Below are positions 7,788 to 16,538 of a DNA stretch of 64,000 bases, piece by piece. The notes beneath the pieces were generated by a model. The model had not been told where the DNA came from, made no database searches, and worked only from the letters and a program-made list of their open reading frames with translations. This stretch comes from Tsukamurella ocularis. Lineage in GTDB: Bacteria; Actinomycetota; Actinomycetes; Mycobacteriales; Mycobacteriaceae. The stretch lies in NCBI RefSeq assembly GCF_024807615.1, contig NZ_JANUCJ010000004.1, positions 186,001 through 250,000 of the forward strand, in the 5' to 3' direction. The position numbers and the translations under genes are program-made. Each line of letters begins with the position of its first letter. Positions within the stretch are counted from its first letter, which is position 1.

Positions 7788-8828
7788 ATGGACCTCAAGG
7801 GCATCGTCACCACACCGCTGCGCGTCGCTTTCTCGACTGCCGACGCCGCGATGTCGGCGATCGAGGGCGGCGTCGCCGTCACCCGATTCGCCGTGCAGAA
7901 CGTCGATACGGAAGTAAGTAACGCGCTGCACATGGAGGCGGGGATGTCCTCAGCCACGCCGATGCAGCTATTGCAGCGCCTCGCCTCGCTGCTCGAACCC
8001 GACCGTCCCGTCGGCATCATCCTCTCGCGCGGCGGGCCCCTCGATCGCGTGCTCAAGCCCGGCGGCGTCGTCGACCGGCTCACCGAGCCCGGAGGCATGC
8101 TTGAGAAGCTCACCGCGGCCGGCGGCCTCCTGGACCAGGCCACCAAAGAAGACAGCCCCGTGACCCGCCTCACGCAGGAGGGTGGGCCGCTGGACCGGCT
8201 CACCCGCCCCGGCGGCGTCGTCGACCAGATCACAGAGTCCGAGGGCGTCCTCGAGCGCCTCACCTCCGAGGGCGGCGTGATCGACAAGCTCACCGCACCC
8301 GACGGTGTCCTCGAGAAGCTCATGTCCAAGGACGGTGTTCTTGACAAGCTCACCGAGAAGGGCGGGGTGTTGGACAAGCTGGCCGCCAAGGACGGTGTCC
8401 TCGACAAGCTCACCGGCCAGGACGGCTTCATCGACAAGCTCACCGAGCCCAACGGGGTCATCGACCGGGCGATCGCCGACGGCGGCATCGTCGACCAGCT
8501 CCTCGGGCAGGAGGGCGCCATCGAGCGCGCCATCGCCCCCGGCGGGACGCTGGACGCCGTCTCCCAGCTCCCCGACGTCGTGGCCGAGCTCAACGAGGCC
8601 GTCGCGCTGATGGCTGCGGCGGTGAACCCGATGAGCGACCTGGTCAACCGTCTGCCCAAACGCATCCTCAAGGGCCGCGAGGGCCGGGAGCCCCGCCGCG
8701 GGTCCTCCTCTTACGACGGTGCGCCCTCGTCCCCGTCTGGCCCGGCAGCGCCGGCGCCCCGACCGAGCGCGCCCGCACCCCGTCCCGCGGCGCCCAAGAC
8801 GGACGGTCCGGCCGCTCCGCCCCAGTAA
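7788..8828 (+). CDS. Decapeptide-repeat protein of unknown function
   Basis: A 346-residue protein. Residues 1-81 form a helical lead region. Residues 82-261 are 18 uninterrupted ten-residue repeats of the pattern G-G/D-V-L/I-D/E-K/R-L-T-x-x. A helical segment (262-300) follows, then a Pro/Ala-rich basic tail (about 315-346). No signal peptide or clear membrane helix is seen, so it is probably cytoplasmic. The repeat suits a stacked helical or solenoid rod, but I cannot name a family. The ATG at 7788 is chosen because a TACGAT -10 element sits 8 nt upstream (leaderless). Related proteins may exist in neighbouring genera; the function is not known to me. Confidence 0.7.
   Translation: MDLKGIVTTPLRVAFSTADAAMSAIEGGVAVTRFAVQNVDTEVSNALHMEAGMSSATPMQLLQRLASLLEPDRPVGIILSRGGPLDRVLKPGGVVDRLTEPGGMLEKLTAAGGLLDQATKEDSPVTRLTQEGGPLDRLTRPGGVVDQITESEGVLERLTSEGGVIDKLTAPDGVLEKLMSKDGVLDKLTEKGGVLDKLAAKDGVLDKLTGQDGFIDKLTEPNGVIDRAIADGGIVDQLLGQEGAIERAIAPGGTLDAVSQLPDVVAELNEAVALMAAAVNPMSDLVNRLPKRILKGREGREPRRGSSSYDGAPSSPSGPAAPAPRPSAPAPRPAAPKTDGPAAPPQ
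8031..8570 (+). repeat. Eighteen tandem 30-bp units encoding decapeptides
   Basis: The coding DNA has an exact 30-bp period for 540 bp with no insertion or deletion. The central copies (about 8300-8450) are the most alike, for example three near-copies of GACGGTGTCCTCGACAAGCT, suggesting recent unit duplication, while outer copies have diverged. Confidence 0.85.
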
Positions 8829-8967
8829 CGCCGAGGCGAACCCGAGGCCACCCCGAGGCGAACGCGGGGGATCGCGTCGGGCGCGCTCGTGAATCTCCGC
8901 GTAACCCTTGCCCAACTCCGGCGCGCGGCCCTTCCGTGTCGCCCCGGTGCCGACCTACTTTCGGCGC

Positions 8968-10272
8968 ATGAAGATCACAGTGCTGGGTACGGGGTACCTG
9001 GGAGCCACGCACGCGGCGTGCATGGCGGAGCTGGGCCACGAGGTGCTCGGTGTCGACGTCAACCTCAGCAAGATCGCCGCGCTCTCGGAGGGCAAGGTGC
9101 CCTTCCATGAGCCGGGGCTCCCCGCGGTGCTCAAGCGGAACATCGAGGCCGGCCGGCTGCGCTTCACGGACTCCTACGAGGAGGCCGGCGCTTTCGGCGA
9201 CGTGCACTTCATCGCCGTGGGCACGCCGCAGCGCAAGGGCGAGTTCGCGGCCGACATGACCTACGTGAACTCCGTGATCGACTCGCTCGTGCCGCACCTG
9301 CGCCGCGACGCGGTGATCCTCGGCAAGTCGACGGTCCCCGTCGGCACCACCGCCCTGCTCCGCGCCCGCGCCGCCGAGCTGGTGCCGGCCGGCGTGAGCG
9401 TCGAATTCGCCTGGAACCCCGAGTTCCTGCGCGAGGGCCACGCCGTTATGGACACCCTTGAGCCCGACCGACTCGTGCTCGGTGTCGAGCCCGGCGGCCG
9501 CGCCGAGGAGGTCGCCCGCGAGGTATACGCGGAGATCCTCGCCCGCGACACCCCGTTCTTCGTCACCGACACCGCCACCGCGGAGCTGGTGAAGATCTCC
9601 GCGAACGCCTTCCTGGCGACCAAGATCTCGTTCATCAACGCCGTCGCCGAGGTCTGTGAGGCGGCGGGCGCCGACGTAGTGGCCCTCGCCGACGCGATCG
9701 GCGTCGACTCTCGCATCGGCCGCAAGTTCCTCGGCGCCGGAATCGGTTTCGGCGGCGGCTGCCTGCCGAAGGACATCCGCGCCTTCATGGCCCGCTCGGG
9801 CGAGCTCGGCGCCGGCCACATGCACGGCCTGCTCCGCGAGGTCGACGCCATCAACATGAGCCGCCGCACCCGCATGGTGGACCTGGCGCGGGAGGCCTGC
9901 GGCGGCTCGCTGCTCGGCGCGAAAGTCGCGGTGCTCGGCGCCGCCTTCAAGCCGGACTCCGACGACGTGCGCGACTCGCCGGCGCTGAACATCGCCGGCC
10001 AGATCCAGCTGCAGGGCGCGGCGGTCTCGGTGTACGACCCCGAGGCGATGGACAATTCGCGCCGCGTCTTCCCGACGCTGGACTACGCCACCACCGCGCT
10101 CGAGGCATGCGAGGGCGCCGACGTGGTGCTGGTGCTCACCGAGTGGACCCAGTTCCGCGAGCTGGACCCGGCGGTGGTCGGCGCGGTCGTGCGCAACCCC
10201 GTGCTGCTCGACGGCCGCAACTGCATGCCGTCCGCCGCGTGGGTCGCCGCTGGCTGGGAGTATCGCGCCTGA
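8968..10272 (+). CDS. UDP-glucose 6-dehydrogenase
   Basis: This 434-residue enzyme oxidises UDP-glucose to UDP-glucuronate in two NAD-dependent steps, feeding capsule or cell-wall polysaccharide synthesis. The N-terminal Rossmann motif GTGYLG is at residues 7-12. The central domain has ISANAFLATKISFINAVAE, and the catalytic cysteine is C265 in GFGGGCLPKD. The C-terminal UDP-binding domain has AAFKPDSDDVRDSPA. Length is typical of the bacterial Ugd/UdgA family. The ATG at 8968 directly precedes the Rossmann strand. No glycosyltransferase is next to it, so the downstream polymer is not indicated. Confidence 0.93.
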   Translation: MKITVLGTGYLGATHAACMAELGHEVLGVDVNLSKIAALSEGKVPFHEPGLPAVLKRNIEAGRLRFTDSYEEAGAFGDVHFIAVGTPQRKGEFAADMTYVNSVIDSLVPHLRRDAVILGKSTVPVGTTALLRARAAELVPAGVSVEFAWNPEFLREGHAVMDTLEPDRLVLGVEPGGRAEEVAREVYAEILARDTPFFVTDTATAELVKISANAFLATKISFINAVAEVCEAAGADVVALADAIGVDSRIGRKFLGAGIGFGGGCLPKDIRAFMARSGELGAGHMHGLLREVDAINMSRRTRMVDLAREACGGSLLGAKVAVLGAAFKPDSDDVRDSPALNIAGQIQLQGAAVSVYDPEAMDNSRRVFPTLDYATTALEACEGADVVLVLTEWTQFRELDPAVVGAVVRNPVLLDGRNCMPSAAWVAAGWEYRA

Positions 10273-10281
10273 CGTCGCCGC

Positions 10282-10310
10282 TGGACAGTTCGAGTGCACA
10301 CTCGTACACT
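10282..10310 (+). promoter_or_regulatory. Promoter with palindromic spacer before hydrolase gene
   Basis: A -35 TGGACA (10282-10287) and a -10 TACACT (10305-10310) are separated by 17 bp, and the GTG start lies 8 nt beyond, so the message is probably leaderless. The spacer contains a perfect palindrome, CGAGTG-CA-CACTCG (10291-10304), exactly between the two elements, a classic repressor position. A second inverted repeat, CGATCTTCG/CGAAGATCG (10311-10338), spans the start codon. Confidence 0.6.
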
Positions 10311-10318
10311 CGATCTTC

Positions 10319-11605
10319 GTGAGTGTTGTCGAAGATCGCCGTCGAGCCGAGGTGCGCGCTCTCGCTGAGCTGGGCTGCAGTGAGATCGCGGGTGCCGCTG
10401 ACGGTGTGCACTGCGTGCACCGGGCGATCTCCGACCGGGTCTTCCGCTACGTCCGCCTGGGCGTCGGCCCCGTGGTCGCGCCGGTGCGCGCGCTGCACGA
10501 CGGCATTACCGACGGCGTCTACGCAACCATCAGCACCGTCGCGCGGACAGTGGGGCGGGTCGCGGCCGTCGGTGCGGACTGGCCGGGGGACCGGCCACCG
10601 TCGGAGACGGTGCGCGGGGCGACGCTGATCGGCGCCGTGCTGGGGCTCATCGGCGACGACCTCGAGACCCGGGCCTCACCGCTGGCCGCGGACCCCGTCA
10701 CGGTCCGCATCGACGGTGCCGTCGTCCACCTGGGGGAGGGGCCCGTCCCGGTCGGCCGGCTGGATCCGGCGGAGGTTTTCGACGGCGCGACGGGTCGCGT
10801 GGTGGTGCTCCTGCACGGGCTCACCGAGACCGAGCACGCGTGGGGCGTGGGCGGCCTGGAGGCCGACGACTACGGCGTGCGGCTCGCGGTGGACCTCGGC
10901 GCCACGCCGGTGTACGTCCGCTACAACAGCGGGCGACACATCAGCGACAACGGTCGCGATCTGGCGCAGCTGTTGGAGCGGCTCGTCGCGGCCTGGCCGG
11001 TCCCCGTCACGGACCTCGTGCTGATCGGCCACTCCATGGGCGGCCTCGTCGCCCGCACCGCGGCGCATCTCGCCGACGAGGCGGTGATGGCGTGGTCTGC
11101 CGCGGTGTCGGCCACCGTCAGCCTCGGGACGCCGCACCTGGGCGCCCCACTGGAGCAGGCCGCGCACTACGGCAGCGCGGCGTTGACCGCGATCCCGGAG
11201 ACGGCGCCCTTCGGGCGGCTACTGCGCCGGCGCAGCGCGGGGATCCGTGACCTGCGCGGGGGTTCGATCGTCGACGAGGACTGGCGGGGCCGCGAGGCCG
11301 ACGCGCTCGGCGCGGCCGCCGCGGCGGAGATCCCGCTCCTGGAGGGCGCGGAGCACTTCTTCGTCGCCGCCACCTTCACCCGCGACGCGCGGCACCCGGT
11401 GGGGCGCCTCCTGGGCGACGGGCTGGTGCTCGCGCCGAGTGCGGCGGGCCGTCGAAAGGCCCGCCGCATCGGGTTCACCGCCGAGGCGGGGATGCACCTC
11501 GGCGGAGCCCATCACTTCACCCTGCTCCGCTCGGACGCCGTCTACGAGCGGATCCTGGGCTGGCTGGATCAGCCCCGCGAGCGCGCAGGGGTCACGGGCG
11601 CGTAG
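10319..11605 (+). CDS. Alpha/beta hydrolase (lipase-like)
   Basis: A 428-residue protein. The first 130 residues are helical with no recognisable domain. Residues about 155-400 form an alpha/beta hydrolase core: the oxyanion strand [10 protein letters not shown], the nucleophile elbow GHSMGG with Ser239, and a [10 protein letters not shown] segment seen in lipases of the PGAP1/LipA type. A late histidine in [12 protein letters not shown] is a good candidate for the triad. It probably acts on a lipid or other ester; the substrate is unknown. No signal peptide is seen. A compact promoter with an embedded palindrome lies just upstream. It converges on the dioxygenase gene with a 37-bp overlap. 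Confidence 0.85.
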   Translation: MSVVEDRRRAEVRALAELGCSEIAGAADGVHCVHRAISDRVFRYVRLGVGPVVAPVRALHDGITDGVYATISTVARTVGRVAAVGADWPGDRPPSETVRGATLIGAVLGLIGDDLETRASPLAADPVTVRIDGAVVHLGEGPVPVGRLDPAEVFDGATGRVVVLLHGLTETEHAWGVGGLEADDYGVRLAVDLGATPVYVRYNSGRHISDNGRDLAQLLERLVAAWPVPVTDLVLIGHSMGGLVARTAAHLADEAVMAWSAAVSATVSLGTPHLGAPLEQAAHYGSAALTAIPETAPFGRLLRRRSAGIRDLRGGSIVDEDWRGREADALGAAAAAEIPLLEGAEHFFVAATFTRDARHPVGRLLGDGLVLAPSAAGRRKARRIGFTAEAGMHLGGAHHFTLLRSDAVYERILGWLDQPRERAGVTGA

Positions 11606-12486
11606 TCCGAGGCATCGCCCTTGAGCGCCACGCCCTCCTTGCCGTCGACGCCGACGGGCAGGTCGCCCGCGAGGGTCACGCGGCGCAGCAGGCGCTTGTG
11701 GTCGCCGTAGTCGTTGATGCCGAAGTGCTGGGTGGAGCGGTTGTCCCAGATCGCGACGTCGCCCGGCTGCCACGCCCAGCGGACGGTGTTGTCCGGGTTC
11801 TCGATCCGCCGCTGGAGCAGCGCGAGGATCGGCGCCGAGTCCTGCGTGCTCAGGCCCGCGAAGGACTTCACGAAGTGGCCCAGCAGGAGCGAGCGGCGGC
11901 CCGTCTCCGGGTGCACGCGCACGACGGGGTGCTCGGCCTCGAAGATGTTGCGGATGAACTCCTTGTGGTACTCGGCGCGCTGGTAGGTGGCGTTGTGGCC
12001 GGCGTAGTCGTAGTCGTTGGTGTGCAGCGCGCGCAGGTTCTCGGCGAGCGCCTTGAGCGGCTCCGGCAGCCGGTCGTAGGCGCGCGTGGTGGACGCCCAC
12101 GTCGTGTTCCCGCCGTGCGGCGGCAGCTCGACGGGCCGCAGGATCGACGCCTTCGGTACGCGGTCGACGAAGGAGACGTCGGTGTGCCAGCTGTTCGCCG
12201 CGCCCTCGATGGGCAGCAGGTCCGAGTTCGAGCGGACCGTCGGGTGCGGGGTGGTCGGCACGCCGAGGCGCGCGGCGAAGGCGTGCTGGCCGGCGTCGTC
12301 GAGGTGGTCCTGGCCGCGGAAGAAGATGACCTCGTGCTCGGCGAGCAGGTCGAGGATCGTCTCCGCGGTCGCGTCGTCGATGTCGCCGCCGACCCGGACC
12401 CCGTGCACGATCGCCCCGATGTGCTCGCCAAGCTTGGTCACGGTGATCTCGGGCGCGGTGGTGGTGGGCTCGAGCGTTGCGGTCAT
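11569..12486 (-). CDS. TauD/AtsK-type alpha-ketoglutarate-dependent dioxygenase
   Basis: A 305-residue Fe(II)/2-oxoglutarate dioxygenase. The facial triad is visible as H101 and D103 (WHTDVSF) and H254 (STQHFG), with the oxoglutarate-binding arginine at R268/R269 ([10 protein letters not shown]). TauD releases sulfite from taurine, and AtsK cleaves alkyl sulfate esters. Its place at the end of an operon with an arylsulfatase and sulfonate transporter supports either substrate class; the sequence alone does not decide. It lies 96 bp behind the sulfatase. Expression is likely induced by sulfate starvation, but no regulator is present in the cluster. Confidence 0.88.
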   Translation of the reverse strand: MTATLEPTTTAPEITVTKLGEHIGAIVHGVRVGGDIDDATAETILDLLAEHEVIFFRGQDHLDDAGQHAFAARLGVPTTPHPTVRSNSDLLPIEGAANSWHTDVSFVDRVPKASILRPVELPPHGGNTTWASTTRAYDRLPEPLKALAENLRALHTNDYDYAGHNATYQRAEYHKEFIRNIFEAEHPVVRVHPETGRRSLLLGHFVKSFAGLSTQDSAPILALLQRRIENPDNTVRWAWQPGDVAIWDNRSTQHFGINDYGDHKRLLRRVTLAGDLPVGVDGKEGVALKGDASDYAPVTPARSRG

Positions 12487-12582
12487 GGGTGCCTCCGGGG
12501 TGCGTTGCGTGCGTGGTGCATCCAGCTCACCCGATCCGGGCCGACGGGGCCAGGGTTGCGTTCAGCGCGGGCGCAATCCCGC

Positions 12583-14889
12583 TCAGTCCGCCTCCTCCTG
12601 GGCCTCCTGCTGCAGTCGGTCGATGTCGTCCGACGGAACGCCCACGGGGCCCGGCGTGTACGTGACCGCGTGCAGCGCACCGGAGTACGGGAAGGTACCG
12701 CGGCGCTCGCGCAGCTCCCAGGCGACCGGTCCGCGGGCGTCGAGGCCGACGGAGATCCCTGTCCACGGCGCCATGCCGATGAGCTGGACGCGATCGGTCA
12801 GCGCTGCGGCTTCGGTTCCGTCGACCGCGAGAGCGAGGTCCCAGCGCAGGTTCGGGCGCACCGTCGCCGTGAGCGCGACGGTGCGACGTCCCGGCTCGAC
12901 GGGGCCCGAGCGGGCCTCGGCGTACCGGCCGTAGGCGTTGTAGCCGACGACGACCGCTCGGTCCTCGACGTAGACGAGGTAGCCGCCCAGCGCGTCGCCG
13001 TGCGCGACGAGGACGCCCTCGGCGCCGTCGGCGAACTCGACGTCGATGTCGACGCGGAAGTCCCTGTACTGCACAAGTTTCGCCGAGCGGTACCGCTCGA
13101 GCACGGGTGTGCCGGGCAGCAGTCGCACGGGATCGACGAGGCGCCGCTCCGCGGGATTGCGGGTGGAGCCGTCGATCACGATCGGGAACACCGTGTTCCG
13201 CCAGGCCTCGTGTTCCCACTCGGCGGCGAGCTCGGCGACGAGGCCGGGATGCTGCTCGGCGAGGTCGGTGGTCTCCGCTGGGTCCGCCCGGTTGTCGAAG
13301 AGCTGCCAGCGCGGCGCGAGCGCGTCGTCGCCCCGGCCGTGCAGGCTCAGCAGCTTCCAGCCGTCGCGGTAGTAGCCGCGGTGCCCACGGAACTCCGAGT
13401 ACTGGCGCGTGCGGGCCGACGGTGCTGTCGCGTCGGACCAGGCGGCGCGCTGAGAGAGCCCGTCGCGCTCCTGCGCGGGGAGGCCGTGCCGCGTGGCGGG
13501 TGTCGGCACGCCCGCCAGGTCCAGCAGGGTGGGCGCCACGTCGGTGACGAAGGAGAACTGGTCGCGCACGCCGTGCGCGTCCGGCAGGCCCGTGGGCCAC
13601 GACAGGACGAGGGGCACGCGGACGCCGCCTGCGAAGGTCTGGCCCTTGTAGAACCGGAAGGGCGTGTTGGACACCTGCCCCCAGCCGCGCGGGTAGTGCA
13701 CGCCGAGCCGCGCGGTGCCGATGAGCTCCTCCGGATGGTCGACGTCGCCCTCCCAGCCGTCGGGGCCGATGCCGTCGGCGAACTTCACGAACTCGGCGAA
13801 GTAGCTGCGGGTGCCCTCCGGGCCGCCCTCGGCGGTGCCGCCGTTGTCGGAGGTGAAGACGACGATCGTGTCGTCCAGCTCGCCCAGCTGCTCGACGGTC
13901 TCCAGCAGCCGGCCGAGGCTGTCGTCGACGGTGCGCACCATCGCCGCGTACACCTGCATGTACCGGGCGAACCGCCGCTGCCGCTCGGGATCGAGCTCGT
14001 CCCATGGCGGCACGTCGTAGCCGGGCTCGCTGTTGCGCCGCGCCGGCCGGACGTCCGCGCCGAACAGCCCGAGCTCCTGCTGTCGCGCGAACCGCTGCTT
14101 GCGCACGGCGTCCCAGCCTCGGGCGTAGTCGAGGTCGCCGCGCGGCAGGTCCACGTCCTTCACCTGCAGCGGGCCGTGCATCGCGATGTGCGCGAAGTAG
14201 AGGAAGAAGGGCTTCTCGGCGTCGTGCGCCCGGAGGTCCTTGATCCAGGAGACAGCGGTGTCCGTGAGCGCGTCGGTGACGTAGAAGTCCTCCGGGTACT
14301 CGGTCACCGGGTCGACGGTGTTGTCGCGCACTAGCTGGTTCGGGTGGAAGAAGGAGTTCAGTCCCTCTAGGGAGCCGTAGTAGTGGTCGAAGCCGCGCTG
14401 CAGGGGCCACGACGAGCGGTCGGCGTCGGGTCCGAGCCGCGAGTCCTTCGCGAGGTGCCACTTGCCGACCGCGTGGGTGGCGTAGCCGGATTCGCGGAGG
14501 ATCTCCGGCAGGGTGAGCACGTCGTCGGCGAGGCTCAGGCGCAGGTTGGGGAAGCCCGGGTCGGAGTTGGCGACCGAGCCGTAGCCCGCGCGGTGCGGGT
14601 TGAGCCCGGTGAGCAGGGCCGCGCGGGCGGGGGAGCACACGGGGGTGGTGTGGTGGTTGGTGGAGACGATGCCGCGGGCGGCGAGCGCGTCCAGGTGCGG
14701 GGTGGGGATCTCCGAGCCGTAGGGCCCGATGTCCGAGAAGCCCATGTCGTCGACGAGGACGACGATGATGTTCGGCGCCCCGGGCCGGGCCCGCACCTCC
14801 GCCGGCCAGGCCGGCTCCGATTCGGCCTCGGAGCGGCCGATCCGCCCGGCGAAGCCGTCGTACCCGCGGGCGTGGTCGGGAATCGTCAT
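12583..14889 (-). CDS. Arylsulfatase (type I, formylglycine-dependent)
   Basis: A 768-residue sulfatase of the alkaline phosphatase superfamily. The N-terminal metal site is at D47-D48 (VLVDDMGFSDIG). The formylglycine motif is C85-S-P-A-R, so C85 must be oxidised by a formylglycine-generating enzyme, which is not in this window. GKWHL and FTSDNGG supply further active-site residues. The long C-terminal part after about residue 540 matches the large AtsA/AtsD-type sulfatases. No signal peptide is seen, so it probably acts in the cytoplasm on imported sulfate esters, releasing sulfate. The stop codon of the ATPase gene overlaps its start by 4 nt. Confidence 0.93.
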   Translation of the reverse strand: MTIPDHARGYDGFAGRIGRSEAESEPAWPAEVRARPGAPNIIVVLVDDMGFSDIGPYGSEIPTPHLDALAARGIVSTNHHTTPVCSPARAALLTGLNPHRAGYGSVANSDPGFPNLRLSLADDVLTLPEILRESGYATHAVGKWHLAKDSRLGPDADRSSWPLQRGFDHYYGSLEGLNSFFHPNQLVRDNTVDPVTEYPEDFYVTDALTDTAVSWIKDLRAHDAEKPFFLYFAHIAMHGPLQVKDVDLPRGDLDYARGWDAVRKQRFARQQELGLFGADVRPARRNSEPGYDVPPWDELDPERQRRFARYMQVYAAMVRTVDDSLGRLLETVEQLGELDDTIVVFTSDNGGTAEGGPEGTRSYFAEFVKFADGIGPDGWEGDVDHPEELIGTARLGVHYPRGWGQVSNTPFRFYKGQTFAGGVRVPLVLSWPTGLPDAHGVRDQFSFVTDVAPTLLDLAGVPTPATRHGLPAQERDGLSQRAAWSDATAPSARTRQYSEFRGHRGYYRDGWKLLSLHGRGDDALAPRWQLFDNRADPAETTDLAEQHPGLVAELAAEWEHEAWRNTVFPIVIDGSTRNPAERRLVDPVRLLPGTPVLERYRSAKLVQYRDFRVDIDVEFADGAEGVLVAHGDALGGYLVYVEDRAVVVGYNAYGRYAEARSGPVEPGRRTVALTATVRPNLRWDLALAVDGTEAAALTDRVQLIGMAPWTGISVGLDARGPVAWELRERRGTFPYSGALHAVTYTPGPVGVPSDDIDRLQQEAQEEAD

Positions 14890-15662
14890 GCGGTGGCGGC
14901 CACCACCGAATCCTGCTCCACGCCCAGGGCGTCGAGCAGCGAACCGCGCAACTCCGCGAACCCGGACTCGCCGGGCCGGCGCCCGGCACCGTCGGAGAGG
15001 GTGACGTCCACGGAGAGGATGCCGTGGTCCAGCACGAGGATCCGGTCGGCGAGCGCGATGGCCTCGTCGACGTCGTGGGTGATGAGCAGGACTCCGGGGC
15101 GGTGCCGCGCGACGAGGCGGCGGAGCAGGTCGTGCATCTTGAGCTTGGTCAGCGCGTCGAGGGCGCCGAAGGGCTCGTCGGCCAGCAGCACGGCGGGCTC
15201 GCGGACCAGGCTGCGGGCCAGCGCGACGCGCTGCTGCTGTCCGCCGGAGAGTTCGCGCGGCCAGGCCTTCTCGCGCCCATCCAGCTCCACCTCGCGCAGG
15301 AGTTCGCGGCCCACGCCTTCGGCGTCGGCGCCACCCAGGCCCAGGATGACGTTGTCGAGGACGCGGGACCAGGGGAGCAGCCGGGAGTCCTGGAAGACCA
15401 CGGCGCGTCGCGGATCGACCTCGAGCACACCGGATCCGGGCACGCCGTCGTCGAGGCCGGCGATGGCCCGCAGCAGCGTCGACTTGCCGGAGCCGGACCG
15501 GCCGAGCAGCGCGACGAACTCGCCGCGGCGGATGGTCAGGTCGACGCCGCGGAGAACCGCGCGACCGTCGAAGCCCCGTACCAGGTTCCGCGCCTCGATC
15601 ACCGGACCGTCCTTGTCTCCGTTCGCGGTCGGCGTGCTCAGTGGGCCAGGGTGCTCTGCCAT
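14886..15662 (-). CDS. ssuB: Sulfonate-type ABC transporter ATP-binding protein
   Basis: A 258-residue ABC ATPase with Walker A GRSGSGKST (54-62), the signature LSGGQQQRVALARS and Walker B AVLLADEPFGALDALT followed by the switch histidine in LLITHDVDEA. It belongs to the SsuB/TauB/NrtD group, energising uptake of sulfonates, taurine or nitrate. The dioxygenase and sulfatase next door favour sulfur compounds. Its N-terminus overlaps the permease gene by about 25 bp, so translation is probably coupled. Confidence 0.9.
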   Translation of the reverse strand: MAEHPGPLSTPTANGDKDGPVIEARNLVRGFDGRAVLRGVDLTIRRGEFVALLGRSGSGKSTLLRAIAGLDDGVPGSGVLEVDPRRAVVFQDSRLLPWSRVLDNVILGLGGADAEGVGRELLREVELDGREKAWPRELSGGQQQRVALARSLVREPAVLLADEPFGALDALTKLKMHDLLRRLVARHRPGVLLITHDVDEAIALADRILVLDHGILSVDVTLSDGAGRRPGESGFAELRGSLLDALGVEQDSVVAATA

Positions 15663-16528
15663 GACAGGGCCTTTCGTGCGGAGAAGCGGACGAGGAGATC
15701 AGTGCCGAAGCCGAGGATCGCGTAGACGGCGAGGCCCACGACGATGACGTCGGTCAGGCCGTAGAGCCGGGCCTTGTACATGAGGTAGCCGATGCCGTCG
15801 GAAGCGCCGACCTGCTCGACGACGACCAGCGCGAGCCAGGCCACGGTCGCCCCGAGGCGCAGGCCCGTGAAGAAGCCGGGCAGGGCACCGGGGATCGCGA
15901 TGTACCGCACGAACTTCGCGCGACTGAGGCCGACGGTCTCCGCGAGCTCGACGTACTTGCGGTCGATGCCGCGCAGGCCCGCGTGGGTGTTGAGGTAGAC
16001 CGGCGTCGCGACCGCCAGGGTGATGAGGATGATCTTCATCTCCTCGCCGATGCCGAACCAGACGATGAACAGGGGCAGCAAGGCGAGCGCGGGGATCGCG
16101 CGGTAGATGGTGACGGTTCCGTCGATGAGGGCCTCGCCGGGGCGGGTGAGCCCGGACAGTAGGGCGAGCACGACGGCGAGGCTCACGCCAAGGACGCCGC
16201 CGATGATCGCACGCTGCGCGGAGGCCCAGACGTTGGACCACAGCGACCCGTCGACCGCGAGGTTCCACGCAGTGTTCGCCACGGTCCACGGCGCGGACAG
16301 CACGGTGTCCGGGATGATCCCGGTGGCGGAGCCCGCGGCCCACAGGGCGACGACGAGCGCGGGGCCGGCGAGGATCCATGCGCCGATGGGTCGGGAGTCG
16401 ACGAGGGCGCGGCGCGTGGACGTGCGGGGCAGGAGCTCGTGGTCGGGATCGAGGGCGCCCGGTCGCTGCTCGGGTGCGGAATCGTGGGCGAGGCCGCTGC
16501 CGAGGCGGCCGGTCGGGGGAGAGGTCAC
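15638..16528 (-). CDS. ssuC: Sulfonate-type ABC transporter permease
   Basis: A 296-residue membrane protein with six predicted helices. The permease motif EAA-like loop is at AETVGLSRAKFVRYIAIPGALPGFFTGL, which docks onto the ATPase. A hydrophilic N-terminal 40 residues precedes the first helix. It follows the SsuC/TauC family closely and works with the ATPase and the lipoprotein encoded on either side. The gap to the binding-protein gene is only 10 bp. Confidence 0.9.
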   Translation of the reverse strand: MTSPPTGRLGSGLAHDSAPEQRPGALDPDHELLPRTSTRRALVDSRPIGAWILAGPALVVALWAAGSATGIIPDTVLSAPWTVANTAWNLAVDGSLWSNVWASAQRAIIGGVLGVSLAVVLALLSGLTRPGEALIDGTVTIYRAIPALALLPLFIVWFGIGEEMKIILITLAVATPVYLNTHAGLRGIDRKYVELAETVGLSRAKFVRYIAIPGALPGFFTGLRLGATVAWLALVVVEQVGASDGIGYLMYKARLYGLTDVIVVGLAVYAILGFGTDLLVRFSARKALSWQSTLAH

Positions 16529-16538
16529 GGGAGGGCCC

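Noticed and set aside
8668-10299. 543-codon minus-strand frame opposite UDP-glucose dehydrogenase
   Set aside because: Shadow of a clear enzyme gene; no recognisable protein features.
11698-14334. 878-codon plus-strand frame through the sulfatase region
   Set aside because: It overlaps two well-supported minus-strand genes and has low-complexity, domain-free translation.
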